Shown here: positions 47,454 to 57,107 of the stretch, piece by piece
Numbering within the stretch: the stretch's first letter is position 1
Layout: each line of letters begins with the position of its first letter
Assembly: GCF_003024525.3 (NCBI RefSeq)
Contig: NZ_CP035934.2
Coordinates: 2,294,001 to 2,358,000 of the forward strand
Source of the DNA: Acinetobacter cumulans
GTDB lineage: Bacteria > Pseudomonadota > Gammaproteobacteria > Pseudomonadales > Moraxellaceae
Direction: 5' to 3'
DNA: 64,000 bases
Position numbers and translations under genes: made by a program
Notes under the pieces: model-generated
The model's input: the letters and a program-made list of their open reading frames with translations, nothing else
Databases searched by the model: none
What the model was told of the DNA's origin: nothing

Positions 47454-47580
47454 TTCAATGTTTTGGCTCAAACTTTCAATTTCAGCAGGTATTGCAGTGC
47501 TATTTGGTCTTTCCATTATTTTATGGATGCAAACCCCTGCCTTGTTTAATGACTTCCAACAAGCTTTTTGTGCGCATTAA
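47446..47580 (+). CDS. Putative 44-aa single-helix membrane protein
   Basis: An ATG at 47446 overlapping the end of the MFS gene by 8 bp opens a frame of 44 residues. It reads MNNSMFWLKLSISAGI at the start, then a continuous hydrophobic helix (about 6-27), then a polar tail ending FQQAFCAH. Overlap and the strong terminator right after it suggest translational coupling with the transporter, perhaps as a small accessory subunit. Short length makes this uncertain. Confidence 0.5.
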   Translation: MNNSMFWLKLSISAGIAVLFGLSIILWMQTPALFNDFQQAFCAH

Positions 47581-47603
47581 TTCAATTTAGCAAAAAAAAA
47601 CCT

Positions 47604-47645
47604 AGCTAAAAGATGTCAAAAACTTGACATTTTTTAGCTGTTTTT
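47604..47645 (+). terminator. Strong Rho-independent terminator
   Basis: AGCTAAAA-G-ATGTCAA pairs with TTGACAT-T-TTTTAGCT (one G-T pair; AAAC loop), then GTTTTT. Confidence 0.9.
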
Positions 47646-47800
47646 AAGGATATTTTTGCAAGAAAGACTAAAAGAAAATAAATCATTAACTTAAGATATT
47701 TTTTTTCATTTTTCATAAACTTATCTTATTTTTTAATTTCTCAACCTCCATGATATTTCATAGATTTTGTTTATCCAAATACAACATCTGTGAAATAAAA

Positions 47801-48766
47801 ATGACAGCGTTAACCCAACTTTCTCAAGCAATACACGATGCCCCTCGTTGGCACCAAGCAGATCAATTTCAAAACCCAGCAGACATCCAAATTGTACCCT
47901 TAACAGGTGAGGCACTCGGTGCCGAAGTCTATGGCCTAGATGCAAAAAAAGCACAAGCAGGCGAAACAATTTATCGCCTAAAGCAAGCCTTGGCTGAGCA
48001 TCTGATTTTAATTTTTAAACAGCAAAGTTTAGATGATCTTCAGTACCTTGCTTTTGCCAGTTACTTTGGTTCAATCTTTCGCCCAAGTGCCGACACACCA
48101 GTCTTGGCGACGCAAAAAGAAACAGGCACTCCACCAGATGTCGTCCCTGTGTCCAACGCAGTCGGTCAAGGTGACTATACTGGCCACGGTGAACTAACGC
48201 CACATGCTGATCATCAATGGACACCTCTGCCTTCCTTTGGCTCTTTACTTTATGCCATTGAACTGCCACAAGATGGTGGCCAAACCTCTTGGTATAACAC
48301 CATTAAAGCCTATGATGCCTTAGATGACGCAACTAAACAGCATATTGATCAGCTACAGCTCATTACCTATAACCCTTTTGTCCGTATTGCACAAAACAAA
48401 GTACAAGATCCAAGTGCAGGTTATGGCGTATTTCCACGCTATCGTTTTAAAGACCAACCAATTGTTGGCGATGCCTATGCCCACCCACTGGTGAGAGTCC
48501 ATCCAGAATCAGGCCGTAAAGCACTTTGGCTCAGCACGCATAATGAAGTTGAGCTGGTCAATTATGATGATCAAGCAGGAAGTGAGCTGATTGCACAATT
48601 ACGTGAGCATCTATTAAAACCTGAGTTTCGTTATGAGCATCAATGGTCAACGGGAGATATTGTATTTTGGGACAATCAAGTCACTTTGCATTCACGCCGT
48701 CCATTTCCATCGGAGCAACGCCGTTTGCTTAAACGTATTAGCTTAGCTGGAGGTCGTCCGTTTTAA
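47801..48766 (+). CDS. TauD/TfdA-family 2-oxoglutarate-dependent dioxygenase
   Basis: A 321-residue Fe(II)/2-oxoglutarate oxygenase. The metal ligands are His135 and Asp137 (TPHADHQW) and the distal His297 (NQVTLHSRR); an Arg near the C-terminus (LLKRISLAG) should bind 2-oxoglutarate. Family members oxidise taurine, alkylsulfates or aryloxyacids; the substrate is unknown here and no sulfonate-import genes lie nearby. The frame is open from 47750, but the ATG at 47801 starts the conserved domain. Own terminator downstream. Confidence 0.87.
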   Translation: MTALTQLSQAIHDAPRWHQADQFQNPADIQIVPLTGEALGAEVYGLDAKKAQAGETIYRLKQALAEHLILIFKQQSLDDLQYLAFASYFGSIFRPSADTPVLATQKETGTPPDVVPVSNAVGQGDYTGHGELTPHADHQWTPLPSFGSLLYAIELPQDGGQTSWYNTIKAYDALDDATKQHIDQLQLITYNPFVRIAQNKVQDPSAGYGVFPRYRFKDQPIVGDAYAHPLVRVHPESGRKALWLSTHNEVELVNYDDQAGSELIAQLREHLLKPEFRYEHQWSTGDIVFWDNQVTLHSRRPFPSEQRRLLKRISLAGGRPF

Positions 48767-48834
48767 TGCTTTAGCATTCAATCTCATGTGCAATAAAAAC
48801 AAGCTAAAACAATAAGAAATATTTCAATCCGCGC

Positions 48835-48882
48835 GCACCATACAGTAAAACAATAACCATCCTGTATGGTGCTTAATTTTTT
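48835..48882 (+). terminator. Terminator after the TauD-like gene
   Basis: GCACCATACAG (48835-48845) and CTGTATGGTGC (48862-48872), perfect 11-bp stem with 16-nt loop, then a T-rich run. Confidence 0.75.
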
Positions 48883-48908
48883 AATTCTTTATTTTTTAAA
48901 TCTGCATT

Positions 48909-49961
48909 TTATTTCGCATTGGCTTTATAAAATGCGTCAATAGCATTTACCATTTGATTTAATCCTGGTTGCTCTAAAGGATAATGCCCTGCATTTTTTA
49001 AAATGACTGTTTTTACAGGTACATGCTGAATCCGCTGCAAAAATAGCTCACTCAGGGCAAGTGGCGTCCAACGGTCCTTCTCTGGCTGTGTTAATAAGAT
49101 TGGCGCGACCTTAAAGTCTTCAGGTGCAATGGCGGGCGTATAATTTAAATACGAATCTAAAAAAGCCACCGAAACCGTATTACCTGCAGAGCTTTTATCG
49201 GCCAAAAATACATCTAATGCTTGCGGGTTATTCACCAAAGCTGACATTTTACTCACCCAACGAATGGGAATTTTTGTATTTTTAAAAGCTGATTTAGACG
49301 TCCAACTTGCGGTCGTCGAACCGACACGGCTCATCCATTTATTTATGGAAATTTGATCTCTCACTTCAAGGTTTTGTGGGTCTAAAAACGTCATCCCCGC
49401 AATGGCTTTAATATGTTTATTTTCTGCTGCTACATCGTAGGCCAGCTTCCCACCTGCACTTAATCCATAAAGAACAATGGGACGGCTGTCTTGAGCTTGC
49501 TCATTTACAATCAGTTCATGACCTACCTGCACCCAATCGTCATATAAAATATTAATACCAGCGCCAACCTGTGTCATACCATAGCCTGGCAAATCAATCG
49601 CAATGACCTCATAACCACGCTTAGCGAGCTGTCCACCTAAAACCAAATTAAGTTGGCGCCCATTGGTTCCCACCCCATGAAATAAAATGACTTTGATTTT
49701 AGCTTTAGGATTACGAAACGTATCTAAATGAATATTATGACCTTGCCATGCCCACCATTCCTCTGTGGGTAAATGATTGGGGCTTAATTGAAATTCTTTG
49801 GGTAAGAACTGTTCTATCTCTTGCCATGCATGTTGCTGACTATAAGTCATTTGCATTGGGTCTTTGACTTTCGTTTTAGCCATGGCTGTATTTGCACAGA
49901 TCAACTCTAATAACATTAGACACAGCACACCCCATGATGCTAAACGTATTTTATCCGTCAT
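48909..49961 (-). CDS. Secreted alpha/beta hydrolase
   Basis: A 350-residue hydrolase with an N-terminal signal peptide (residues 1-28, cleavage near AMA). The alpha/beta-hydrolase core has LFHGVGTNGRQ (oxyanion region), AIDLPGYGMT, the nucleophile elbow GLSAGG with Ser168, and the C-terminal His in KNAGHYPLEQPG. It acts on an unknown ester-like substrate in the periplasm or outside. The cysteine in LELICAN is not in a proper lipobox. An AGGTCATAG site precedes the ATG. Downstream of sthA on the same strand but 193 bp away. Confidence 0.85.
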   Translation of the reverse strand: MTDKIRLASWGVLCLMLLELICANTAMAKTKVKDPMQMTYSQQHAWQEIEQFLPKEFQLSPNHLPTEEWWAWQGHNIHLDTFRNPKAKIKVILFHGVGTNGRQLNLVLGGQLAKRGYEVIAIDLPGYGMTQVGAGINILYDDWVQVGHELIVNEQAQDSRPIVLYGLSAGGKLAYDVAAENKHIKAIAGMTFLDPQNLEVRDQISINKWMSRVGSTTASWTSKSAFKNTKIPIRWVSKMSALVNNPQALDVFLADKSSAGNTVSVAFLDSYLNYTPAIAPEDFKVAPILLTQPEKDRWTPLALSELFLQRIQHVPVKTVILKNAGHYPLEQPGLNQMVNAIDAFYKANAK

Positions 49962-50113
49962 CTATGACCTATCCAATTCTATTTATACCGATCGATCTAT
50001 CCATACTATTTTTTCCATCGCATTTGTACGATGTAATTTTTATGCACTTTTCGTGTTTTTTTAGTGAAGCTAAGTCAATTTTTCTTGGCTTAAACATCTA
50101 AATAAAAGGCATA

Positions 50114-50135
50114 AAAAAAACCCGCCGTAGCGGAT
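50114..50135 (-). terminator. Rho-independent terminator after sthA
   Basis: Minus strand ATCCGC-TACG-GCGGGT followed by eight T. Confidence 0.8.
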
Positions 50136-50154
50136 TCTTTTAGATAAGCTAGAC

Positions 50155-51570
50155 TTAGAACAAACGGTTCATACCATTTAAGGTTGCCACACGGTAAGCT
50201 TCCGCCATCGTTGGGTAGTTAAATGTTGTTTCTACAAAATACTTAATGGTATTGTTCGGACTGTTCATCACAGCCTGACCAATATGGATAATTTCGGCTG
50301 CGTTATTACCAAAGCAATGTACGCCCAAAATTTCCAAAGTATCACGGTGGAACAGAATCTTTAATTCGCCCACTGTATCGCCCGTAATTTGCGCACGTGC
50401 CAAATGACGGAAAGACGCCTGACCCACTTCGTAAGGAATTTTTTCTTCAGTTAACTGTTGTTCAGTTTTACCAATTGAAGAAATTTCCGGAATAGTATAA
50501 ATACCTGTCGGGATAGACGTTACAGGTTTTAAGCCTTCTTCGCCGCTCATGTTTCCGCCTGCATTACGACCTTGGTCATAAGCAGCAGAAGCCAGTGATG
50601 GCCAGCCAATCACGTCACCTGCAGCATAGATATTTTCAACTTCGGTTTGGTATTGCTCATTCACCGTCAATTGACCACGGCTATTTGGTTTTAAGCCCAC
50701 GTTTTCTAGACCTAAACCATCAGTATTACCTGAACGACCGTTACACCACAAAATCGCATCAGCTTTAATTTTCTTACCACTTTGTGTATGCATCACAACA
50801 TGATCATCAAAGGTTTCTAAGAATTCGATTTGCTCGTTATGACGGATTAATACACCTTGTTCACGCAAGTGATAAGACAATGCATCTGAAATTTCGTCAT
50901 CCAAATAGCTCAGAAGCTTGTGCTGCGTGTTGATCAAATCAACTTTATGGTCTAGACCAATAAAGATTGATGCATATTCACAGCCAATCACCCCTGCGCC
51001 GTAAATAATGATTTTCTTAATTGAGAAATCTAGATCCAAAATTTTGTCTGAATCAAATACACGTGGATGGTTAAAATCTAAAATATCTGGACGGTATGGA
51101 CGCGAACCTGTTGCAATCACTAATTGTTGGAAAACAAGCGTTTCTGTCATGCCGTCAGCACTAAATACCATCACGGTATTTTTGTCTTGTACGTATGCAC
51201 GACCATGATAGATATCAATTTTATTGCGATCATAAAAACGTGAGTGCGTATCAACTTGAAGTTGAATCACTTTGTGTGCATTACGAAGCACTTGCTTCAT
51301 AGTGAACTGTTTCCATTCACCCACTTTTTGGAACATTGGATCACGCTGGTAGCGAATAATGCTCGATACGGTTTGACGTAAAGCTTTACTTGGAATCGTA
51401 CCTACATGTGTACAGTTACCGCCAAGTTGCTCACGCATATCCACAATCGCGACGCGCTTACCAGATTTCGCAAGTTTCATTGCAGCGCCTTCACCCGCAG
51501 GGCCCGAGCCGAGAACTACCGCATCGTACTTCACGAAATTCCCACTAACGACCTCTTTTTTACGTGGCAT
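50155..51570 (-). CDS. sthA: Soluble (Si-specific) pyridine nucleotide transhydrogenase
   Basis: FAD flavoprotein that interconverts NADPH+NAD+ and NADH+NADP+, mainly oxidising excess NADPH. The 471-residue product has the FAD site [17 protein letters not shown], the region [16 protein letters not shown] (a Thr in place of the second redox Cys of related disulfide reductases, as expected for SthA), the NAD site [19 protein letters not shown], and [21 protein letters not shown] strong AAGGAGCG ribosome-binding site precedes the ATG. Monocistronic. Confidence 0.96.
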   Translation of the reverse strand: MPRKKEVVSGNFVKYDAVVLGSGPAGEGAAMKLAKSGKRVAIVDMREQLGGNCTHVGTIPSKALRQTVSSIIRYQRDPMFQKVGEWKQFTMKQVLRNAHKVIQLQVDTHSRFYDRNKIDIYHGRAYVQDKNTVMVFSADGMTETLVFQQLVIATGSRPYRPDILDFNHPRVFDSDKILDLDFSIKKIIIYGAGVIGCEYASIFIGLDHKVDLINTQHKLLSYLDDEISDALSYHLREQGVLIRHNEQIEFLETFDDHVVMHTQSGKKIKADAILWCNGRSGNTDGLGLENVGLKPNSRGQLTVNEQYQTEVENIYAAGDVIGWPSLASAAYDQGRNAGGNMSGEEGLKPVTSIPTGIYTIPEISSIGKTEQQLTEEKIPYEVGQASFRHLARAQITGDTVGELKILFHRDTLEILGVHCFGNNAAEIIHIGQAVMNSPNNTIKYFVETTFNYPTMAEAYRVATLNGMNRLF

Positions 51571-51789
51571 TCAACGCTCCTTAAAAAATCAAAAAATTCA
51601 AAAATGCTTCTTTCTGGCCTATATTATGACGCAAATATTGTGCTTTTGCTGTATTTAGCTCACACATATTAGATGATAACAACATTTTTTAAATGAATAT
51701 CGTTTTTCCCCCATTTAAGCTTAACTCGGCTATAATATTGTGACTTATTTTCGTATCTCTCCCCGTCTGAAACAGTGGAAAAGTTGAAT

Positions 51790-52803
51790 ATGTCTGAAAA
51801 CCGTAAACCTGAACAGGGTGTCAAACTTCGTGGCGCAGAAAAAGTCGCTCGTATACCTGTAAAAGTTATTCCTACGGTTGAAACGCCACGTAAGCCAGAC
51901 TGGATCCGTGTAAAAATGTCTGCACCAGAAGAAGTGCAGCGCATTAAAACCACATTACGTGCCCAAAAATTACATACCGTATGTGAAGAAGCAGCTTGCC
52001 CGAATTTACCTGAATGTTTTGGTGGTGGTACTGCAACATTTATGATCATGGGCGATATTTGTACGCGTCGTTGCCCATTCTGTGACGTGGCCCATGGCCG
52101 TCCAAATGCGCTTGATCCTGATGAACCGCGCCACATGGCAGAAACAATTTCAAATTTAGGTTTGAAATATGCCGTAATCACCTCTGTAGACCGTGACGAT
52201 TTACTCGATGGTGGTGCACAGCACTTTGTAGATTGTATTAAAGAAACACGTGAACTTAGCCCCAAAACACTTTTAGAAATTTTGGTGCCAGATTTCCGTG
52301 GCCGTATGGATATTGCGCTTCGCATTATGACTGAGTGCCCGCCAGATGTGTTTAACCACAACATCGAAACGGTGCCTCGTCTATACAAAGCAATGCGTCC
52401 AGGTTCTGACTACCAGCACTCTTTAGACTTGCTCAAAATGTTTAAAGAATACTGCCCTGATGTGCCAACAAAATGTGGTTTGATGGTGGGTATTGGCGAA
52501 ACTGAAGAAGAAGTGATTGCACTTTTAGATGATCTTCGTGCACACGATGTCGACTACGTAACAATTGGTCAATATCTACAGCCGTCTAAAGAACATGCCC
52601 CTATTGACCGCTTTGTAACACCTGAAGAATTTGAACGCTACACAGCGCATGGCCAAAAACTTGGCTTCAAAAATATTTGGGCAGCGCCAATGGTTCGTTC
52701 AAGCTACTTTGCAGACCGTCAATATTACGGCGAGCCTGTACCAGCTGTACGTCGTAAAACTGATCCTGCTAAAAAAATTGCTGTGCAAACGATTGAAGCT
52801 TAA
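51790..52803 (+). CDS. lipA: Lipoyl synthase
   Basis: Radical SAM enzyme that inserts two sulfurs into octanoyl-lipoyl domains. The 337-residue product has both iron-sulfur sites: auxiliary cluster Cys65, Cys70, Cys76 ([12 protein letters not shown]) and radical SAM Cys91, Cys95, Cys98 (CTRRCPFC). The C-terminal RSSYFA supplies the serine ligand. The ATG at 51790 follows GGAAAAG; the frame starts with GTG at 51775 but that lies in the ribosome-binding site. lipB is not adjacent. Confidence 0.98.
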   Translation: MSENRKPEQGVKLRGAEKVARIPVKVIPTVETPRKPDWIRVKMSAPEEVQRIKTTLRAQKLHTVCEEAACPNLPECFGGGTATFMIMGDICTRRCPFCDVAHGRPNALDPDEPRHMAETISNLGLKYAVITSVDRDDLLDGGAQHFVDCIKETRELSPKTLLEILVPDFRGRMDIALRIMTECPPDVFNHNIETVPRLYKAMRPGSDYQHSLDLLKMFKEYCPDVPTKCGLMVGIGETEEEVIALLDDLRAHDVDYVTIGQYLQPSKEHAPIDRFVTPEEFERYTAHGQKLGFKNIWAAPMVRSSYFADRQYYGEPVPAVRRKTDPAKKIAVQTIEA

Positions 52804-53121
52804 TGTTTTAAGTTTCTTTAAAGCACACTAAATATAAAAGCCCTCTGATATAGAGGGCTTTTATATTGCGCATGAATTACTTACTGCAAGGCCAACACAG
52901 CCTAATTACCTAAAAATACATTTCTAAAACATAAAAATATTGTGTAACGCTCATTTTTTATTCAGCCTTAAAACATACATTTTTGCTCTGCCAGATTTTG
53001 AGCATTAAGTCTTTATAACTGCACGACATAATATATTTAAAACAACAGCACATTGTTTTTTAGTCCTTAAATGTGACCGTGCTGATGCACTATCAGGCGT
53101 AAGCCAAAGGAGCACAGTTCT
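52804..53121. other. Intergenic region, 318 bp, lipA / fadE
   Basis: Holds the lipA terminator (52836-52862) and the fadE upstream region, with an AGGAG ribosome-binding site at 53109-53113. I see no other structure or gene. Confidence 0.55.
52836..52862 (+). terminator. Rho-independent terminator after lipA
   Basis: Perfect AAAAGCCCTCT/AGAGGGCTTTT stem, GATAT loop. Confidence 0.9.
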
Positions 53122-55628
53122 ATGCTATTTCTGCTTTGCATTATTTTACTGATTGCAGCCTTATGGGCTATTTTCTTTTTTGAGCTCTCTCGTATTGCTG
53201 GCAGTGCCACGCTAATCATACTGTCTTTAATTGTAGCGTGGGTCAGCCCTTGGTCACTTTTGTTGGGTTTAGCGCTAATCCTCATTAGCTTGCTGGTACT
53301 TATTGAGCCATTACGTATGCGCTTTATTAGCCAACCAGCTTATAAAACCCTAGCCAATGCCATGCCTAGCATGAGTAGCACAGAACGTGAAGCTTTGGAT
53401 GCGGGTACCAGTTGGTGGGAAAAAGAATTGTTTATGGAAGCGCCAGATTGGAAAAAATTTGATGCTTATCCCTATCCAGAGCTCAGCGCAGAAGAACAAA
53501 GTTTTTTAGACAATGAAGTCGAGCAACTTTGTAAGATGGTCAATGAATGGGACATTCATCATCAATATAAAGATTTGCCCCTGAAGCATGGCAGTTTATT
53601 AAAGATAACGGATTTTTAGGACTGATTATTCCCAAAGAATACGGTGGCCGTGAGTTCAGCTCTTTTGCGCAAAGCCGTATTATGAGCAAAATCGCTTCAC
53701 GCTCATTAACAACAGCTGTCAGCTGCATGGTGCCAAACTCGCTTGGCCCAGGTGAATTATTGTTGCACTACGGTACAGATGAACAAAAAGATCGCTATTT
53801 ACCCGGCTTAGCCAAAGGAACAGAAATACCTTGTTTTGGTCTAACTAGCCCAGAAGCTGGTTCAGATGCAGGTGCAATACCTGATACTGGCGTGGTGTGT
53901 TATGGCGAATATGAAGGCCAGCAAGTGCTGGGCTTAAAAATGAATTTCTCCAAACGTTGGATTACCTTAGCCCCAGTAGCCACCGTAATTGGCTTAGCAT
54001 TTAAGCTATACGACCCAGAGCATCTGCTTGGAGATACAGCAAAAATAGATTACGGCATAACCTGTGCACTTTTACCTGCAAACCATGATGGTGTAAAAAC
54101 TGGTGCACGCCACAATCCAGGCTCACCGTTTATGAATAGTACCGTTGAGGGTAAAGATGTATTTATACCATTAGACTGGATTATCGGCGGGGTCAAAAAT
54201 GCAGGCAAAGGCTGGCGTATGCTGATGGAATGCCTTGCAGTAGGTCGTGGTATTTCTCTACCCGCTTTGTCTACGGCGGCTAGTGAAATGAGTTATTTAA
54301 ATGTTGGGGCATTTGCCAAAGTTCGCCAGCAGTTCAAAATCTCTGTGGGCAAGTTTGAAGGCGTACAAGAAGCATCCAGTGATATTGCCAGCGATGCTTA
54401 TATGTTGGAAGCTTTCCGCTATATGGTGACGTGTGGCTTAAACCAAGGTGGCAAACCTGCTGTCATGACTGCCATGGCCAAATACTATGCCACTGAAACC
54501 ATGCGCCGTGTAGTCAATCACGGCATGGATATTGTTGGCGGTCGTGCCGTACAGCATGGTCCACGCAACTTTCTAGCACTAAACTATCAAGCCATTCCTG
54601 TCTCAATCACTGTAGAAGGCGCCAATATTCTGAGTCGCTCACTCATGATCTTTGGACAAGGTTCCATGCGTTGTCATCCCTATTTATATGAAGAACTGCA
54701 ACTACTGCAAGCAGAAGACAGTTCGTCGGCTTTAGCTGAGTTTGACACATTATTGTTTAAGCATTTGGCTTATACCTTTAACCGTACCGCACGCGCCTTT
54801 GCTTATGGCTTTACTGGCGGCTCGAGCCAAGCCTCTGAACATGTTGATGAATTTACAGCACCTTATTACAAAACCATTAATCGCTTGAGTGCGGACTTTG
54901 CACTTACTGCAGACATGTGCCTCGGCTTACTGGCAGGCGATATTAAACGTAAAGAAATGCTCTCAGGACGTTTAGCAGATATGCATTCATATATGTTTAT
55001 AGCCACCTCAATTTTAAAATTTTACGAACATGGTTCAAAAACTGAAGATGAACAGCTGCATGCACAATTGGCATTAGATAAAGCGCTGTATCAGGCCCAA
55101 GAAGCTTTTTATGGCCTGTTTGAAAATTTCCCAATCCGCCCAGCAGCAATGTTAGTGAAATTCATCTGCTTCCCATTTGGTCGTCCACTCAACAAACCAA
55201 GCGACGAGTTAAAAAGAAAGGTGGCCGAAGCATTTATGCAAGACAATGCATTCCGTCAGCAACTAAAACAGCATGTGCACTATTCTGTAGAAGCACATGA
55301 TGTGAATGGACGGATGGAGGCTGCATTTTTACAATTGCTCAGCATTGAACCGCTATGGGATAAATTTAAAAAAGCAGAATCGAAAGGTCAATTTAAAGGT
55401 CTAAGTTTTGAAGAACACCTTGCAGATGCTGAAGCCACTGGGTTTATCAGCGCAGAAGAAGCGCAAAAGCTGAAAGCCTATAACATTCAGCGTTATGACA
55501 GCATGCTGACTGATATTTTTGATACTGAGCTTAAGCATGAGTTGGAACTGGATAACCCGCATGCTCAAGCTGATCACGTAAATAAAAAACAGGCAGAAGA
55601 TGAACCTGAAGCGTTTTTAAGGTTCTAA
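53122..55628 (+). pseudogene. fadE: Acyl-CoA dehydrogenase FadE, split by a single-base frameshift
   Basis: FadE starts fatty-acid beta-oxidation (acyl-CoA to trans-2-enoyl-CoA). The first frame (53122-53619, 165 codons) has two N-terminal membrane helices and ends YKDLPLKHGSLLKITDF then stop. Adding one base at the C run 53578-53581 gives DLPPEAWQFIKDNGFLGLII, which flows directly into the second frame through PKEYGGREFSSFAQSRIMSK to TAA at 55628. The joined product is about 835 residues (E. coli FadE 814). The lesion looks like loss of one C from a five-C run, by mutation or read error. The rest of the domain is intact. Confidence 0.9.
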
Positions 55629-55659
55629 ATTGCATCTTTTAAGTGTTGTTTAAAGGTCT

Positions 55660-55690
55660 AAAATTCAGCAGCCATCCGCTGCTGAATTTT
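55660..55690 (+). terminator. Hairpin after fadE, 13-bp perfect stem
   Basis: AAAATTCAGCAGC/GCTGCTGAATTTT, CATCC loop; a direct repeat GGTCTAA flanks it on both sides. Confidence 0.75.
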
Positions 55691-55771
55691 TAGGTCTAAG
55701 ACCATCAGCCAATGGTTTCGCCCAAAGATAGGTATAGGCTATAGATGTAAAATAAAATATAGAGGGTAAAA

Positions 55772-56158
55772 ATGTCTCAGCAAGATTATGAAAATGGTTT
55801 AAAAGTACGTATCGAAGTCATGGGTGACAGCTTTGTCAAACGCGCACAAGACAATACTGTGCCGTTTACTCAACCTTTGCAGGACTGGATTAATGAACAT
55901 GCTTGGGGCTCAACATGGCAACGTGAAGGCGTTTTACCGCGTAAATACCGCTCGCTAATTACCATTGCATTTTTAACTGCACAAAAAAGCCCAACTGAAC
56001 TAAAAGGCCATGTCCGTGGCGCACTCAATAACGGCGCAACAGTAGAAGAAATTCAGGAAGTGCTACTGCATAGCCTGCCATACTGCGGTGCACCAGCAAC
56101 TCAAGAAGCTTTTCGTGCGGCTTTAGAAGTGATTAACGAATACCAAAAAGCGGAATAA
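55772..56158 (+). CDS. Carboxymuconolactone-decarboxylase-family protein
   Basis: A 128-residue protein of the CMD/AhpD-like fold. Family features: YRSLITIAFLTAQKSPTELK, GHVRGALNNGATVEEIQEVL and YCGAPATQEAFRAA. Only one Cys is in the active-site helix, so it is of the PcaC (4-carboxymuconolactone decarboxylase) type rather than the CxxC peroxidase type. No other protocatechuate genes are nearby, so a true PcaC role is uncertain. A GAGGG site precedes the ATG; own terminator follows. Confidence 0.87.
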   Translation: MSQQDYENGLKVRIEVMGDSFVKRAQDNTVPFTQPLQDWINEHAWGSTWQREGVLPRKYRSLITIAFLTAQKSPTELKGHVRGALNNGATVEEIQEVLLHSLPYCGAPATQEAFRAALEVINEYQKAE

Positions 56159-56177
56159 AGCGCTGCTAAAAATTATA
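56104..56177. terminator. Bidirectional terminator after the CMD-family gene
   Basis: AACCGCAG/CTGCGGTT (56181-56200, CTGA loop) flanked by A and T runs, between two convergent genes. The element spans 56177 to 56204. Confidence 0.5.
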
Positions 56178-56225
56178 AAAAACCGCAGCTGACTGCGGTT
56201 TTTTAATTTCTGATTTTCAAATTCT

Positions 56226-57104
56226 TTAAGATAATTCAATTTGATTGATTTTCTCTAAGCTCTGCACAGCAGCTGAAAAATCTAAAGACTGCGCTTGTGA
56301 TTTTTCAATTAAGGCAAACTGCTCTTGCATCATACGCATGGCTGGCAGCTGAAGCTGTTCCTGCTGAATTAAATCAATAGCGATGCCAATATCTTTTTGC
56401 AGTAAATCCAATGCGAAAGTTTTATTGAAGCTACGGTTTAACACACGCTGCGCCATAATATTTTCCGACATGCTGCTTTTGCCGCTGGAATGGTTAATGC
56501 AGCTCAGTGCAGAAGCTAAATCGACGCCTTTCGATTTCAATACCGTTAAGCCTTCTGCCAATGCCCATAGATGCGTCGCCATCAGCGTATTGTTGACCGC
56601 CTTTACAGCAAAGCCTGCGCCACTGCCACCAACGTGTTCTATCAAGCCTGCAAAAGCTTGAATGACAGGTTTCGCTTGCTCAAAAGCGAGTACATCACCG
56701 CCCACCATCACTGTTAGCGTACCTTTTTCTGCGCCAATGGTCTGACCCGAAACTGGTGCATCTAAATAAGCAGAGCCTAACTGAGCCAAAACATCACTTA
56801 ACTTTTGCGCTGACTCAGGCACGCCACTGGTACAGTCAATCCAGAAACTGCCCGACTTTGGCGGATGCGATGCAATGAGCTGTTCCACATCTGCACTGGT
56901 TGGCAGGCAAGAAATAATAAAATCTGCCTGAACCGCTTGTTCAATACTGACTGCCTGAGTTAAAAAAGTGGTTGCATGTTGCTTCGCTTTTTCTTCTGTA
57001 CGGTTCCAGACCAACACCTCTAAACCTGTTTTAGGCAGATGGGAAGCCATGTGCCAGCCCATTGCGCCTAAACCAATAAATGCCACAGTTCGTTTCAAAG
57101 TCAT
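56226..57104 (-). CDS. 3-hydroxyisobutyrate-dehydrogenase-family NAD(P) oxidoreductase
   Basis: A 292-residue beta-hydroxyacid dehydrogenase. The dinucleotide motif AFIGLGAMGWHMASHL (8-23), the substrate motif DAPVSGQTIGAEKGTLTVMVGG, and the catalytic Lys in VKAVNN are all present. It begins where rutG ends, the stop codon overlapping its ribosome-binding site, so it belongs to the rut operon. It could reduce malonic semialdehyde to 3-hydroxypropionate in place of the missing RutE (inference). AGGAG abuts the ATG at 57104; a TTG at 57098 is better spaced and may be the true start. Confidence 0.85.
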   Translation of the reverse strand: MTLKRTVAFIGLGAMGWHMASHLPKTGLEVLVWNRTEEKAKQHATTFLTQAVSIEQAVQADFIISCLPTSADVEQLIASHPPKSGSFWIDCTSGVPESAQKLSDVLAQLGSAYLDAPVSGQTIGAEKGTLTVMVGGDVLAFEQAKPVIQAFAGLIEHVGGSGAGFAVKAVNNTLMATHLWALAEGLTVLKSKGVDLASALSCINHSSGKSSMSENIMAQRVLNRSFNKTFALDLLQKDIGIAIDLIQQEQLQLPAMRMMQEQFALIEKSQAQSLDFSAAVQSLEKINQIELS

Positions 57105-57107
57105 CTC

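Noticed and set aside
51669..52388. 239-codon open frame on the minus strand
   Set aside because: Entirely antisense to lipA, whose motifs are complete; the translated product is Ser/Arg-rich and has no protein-like pattern.
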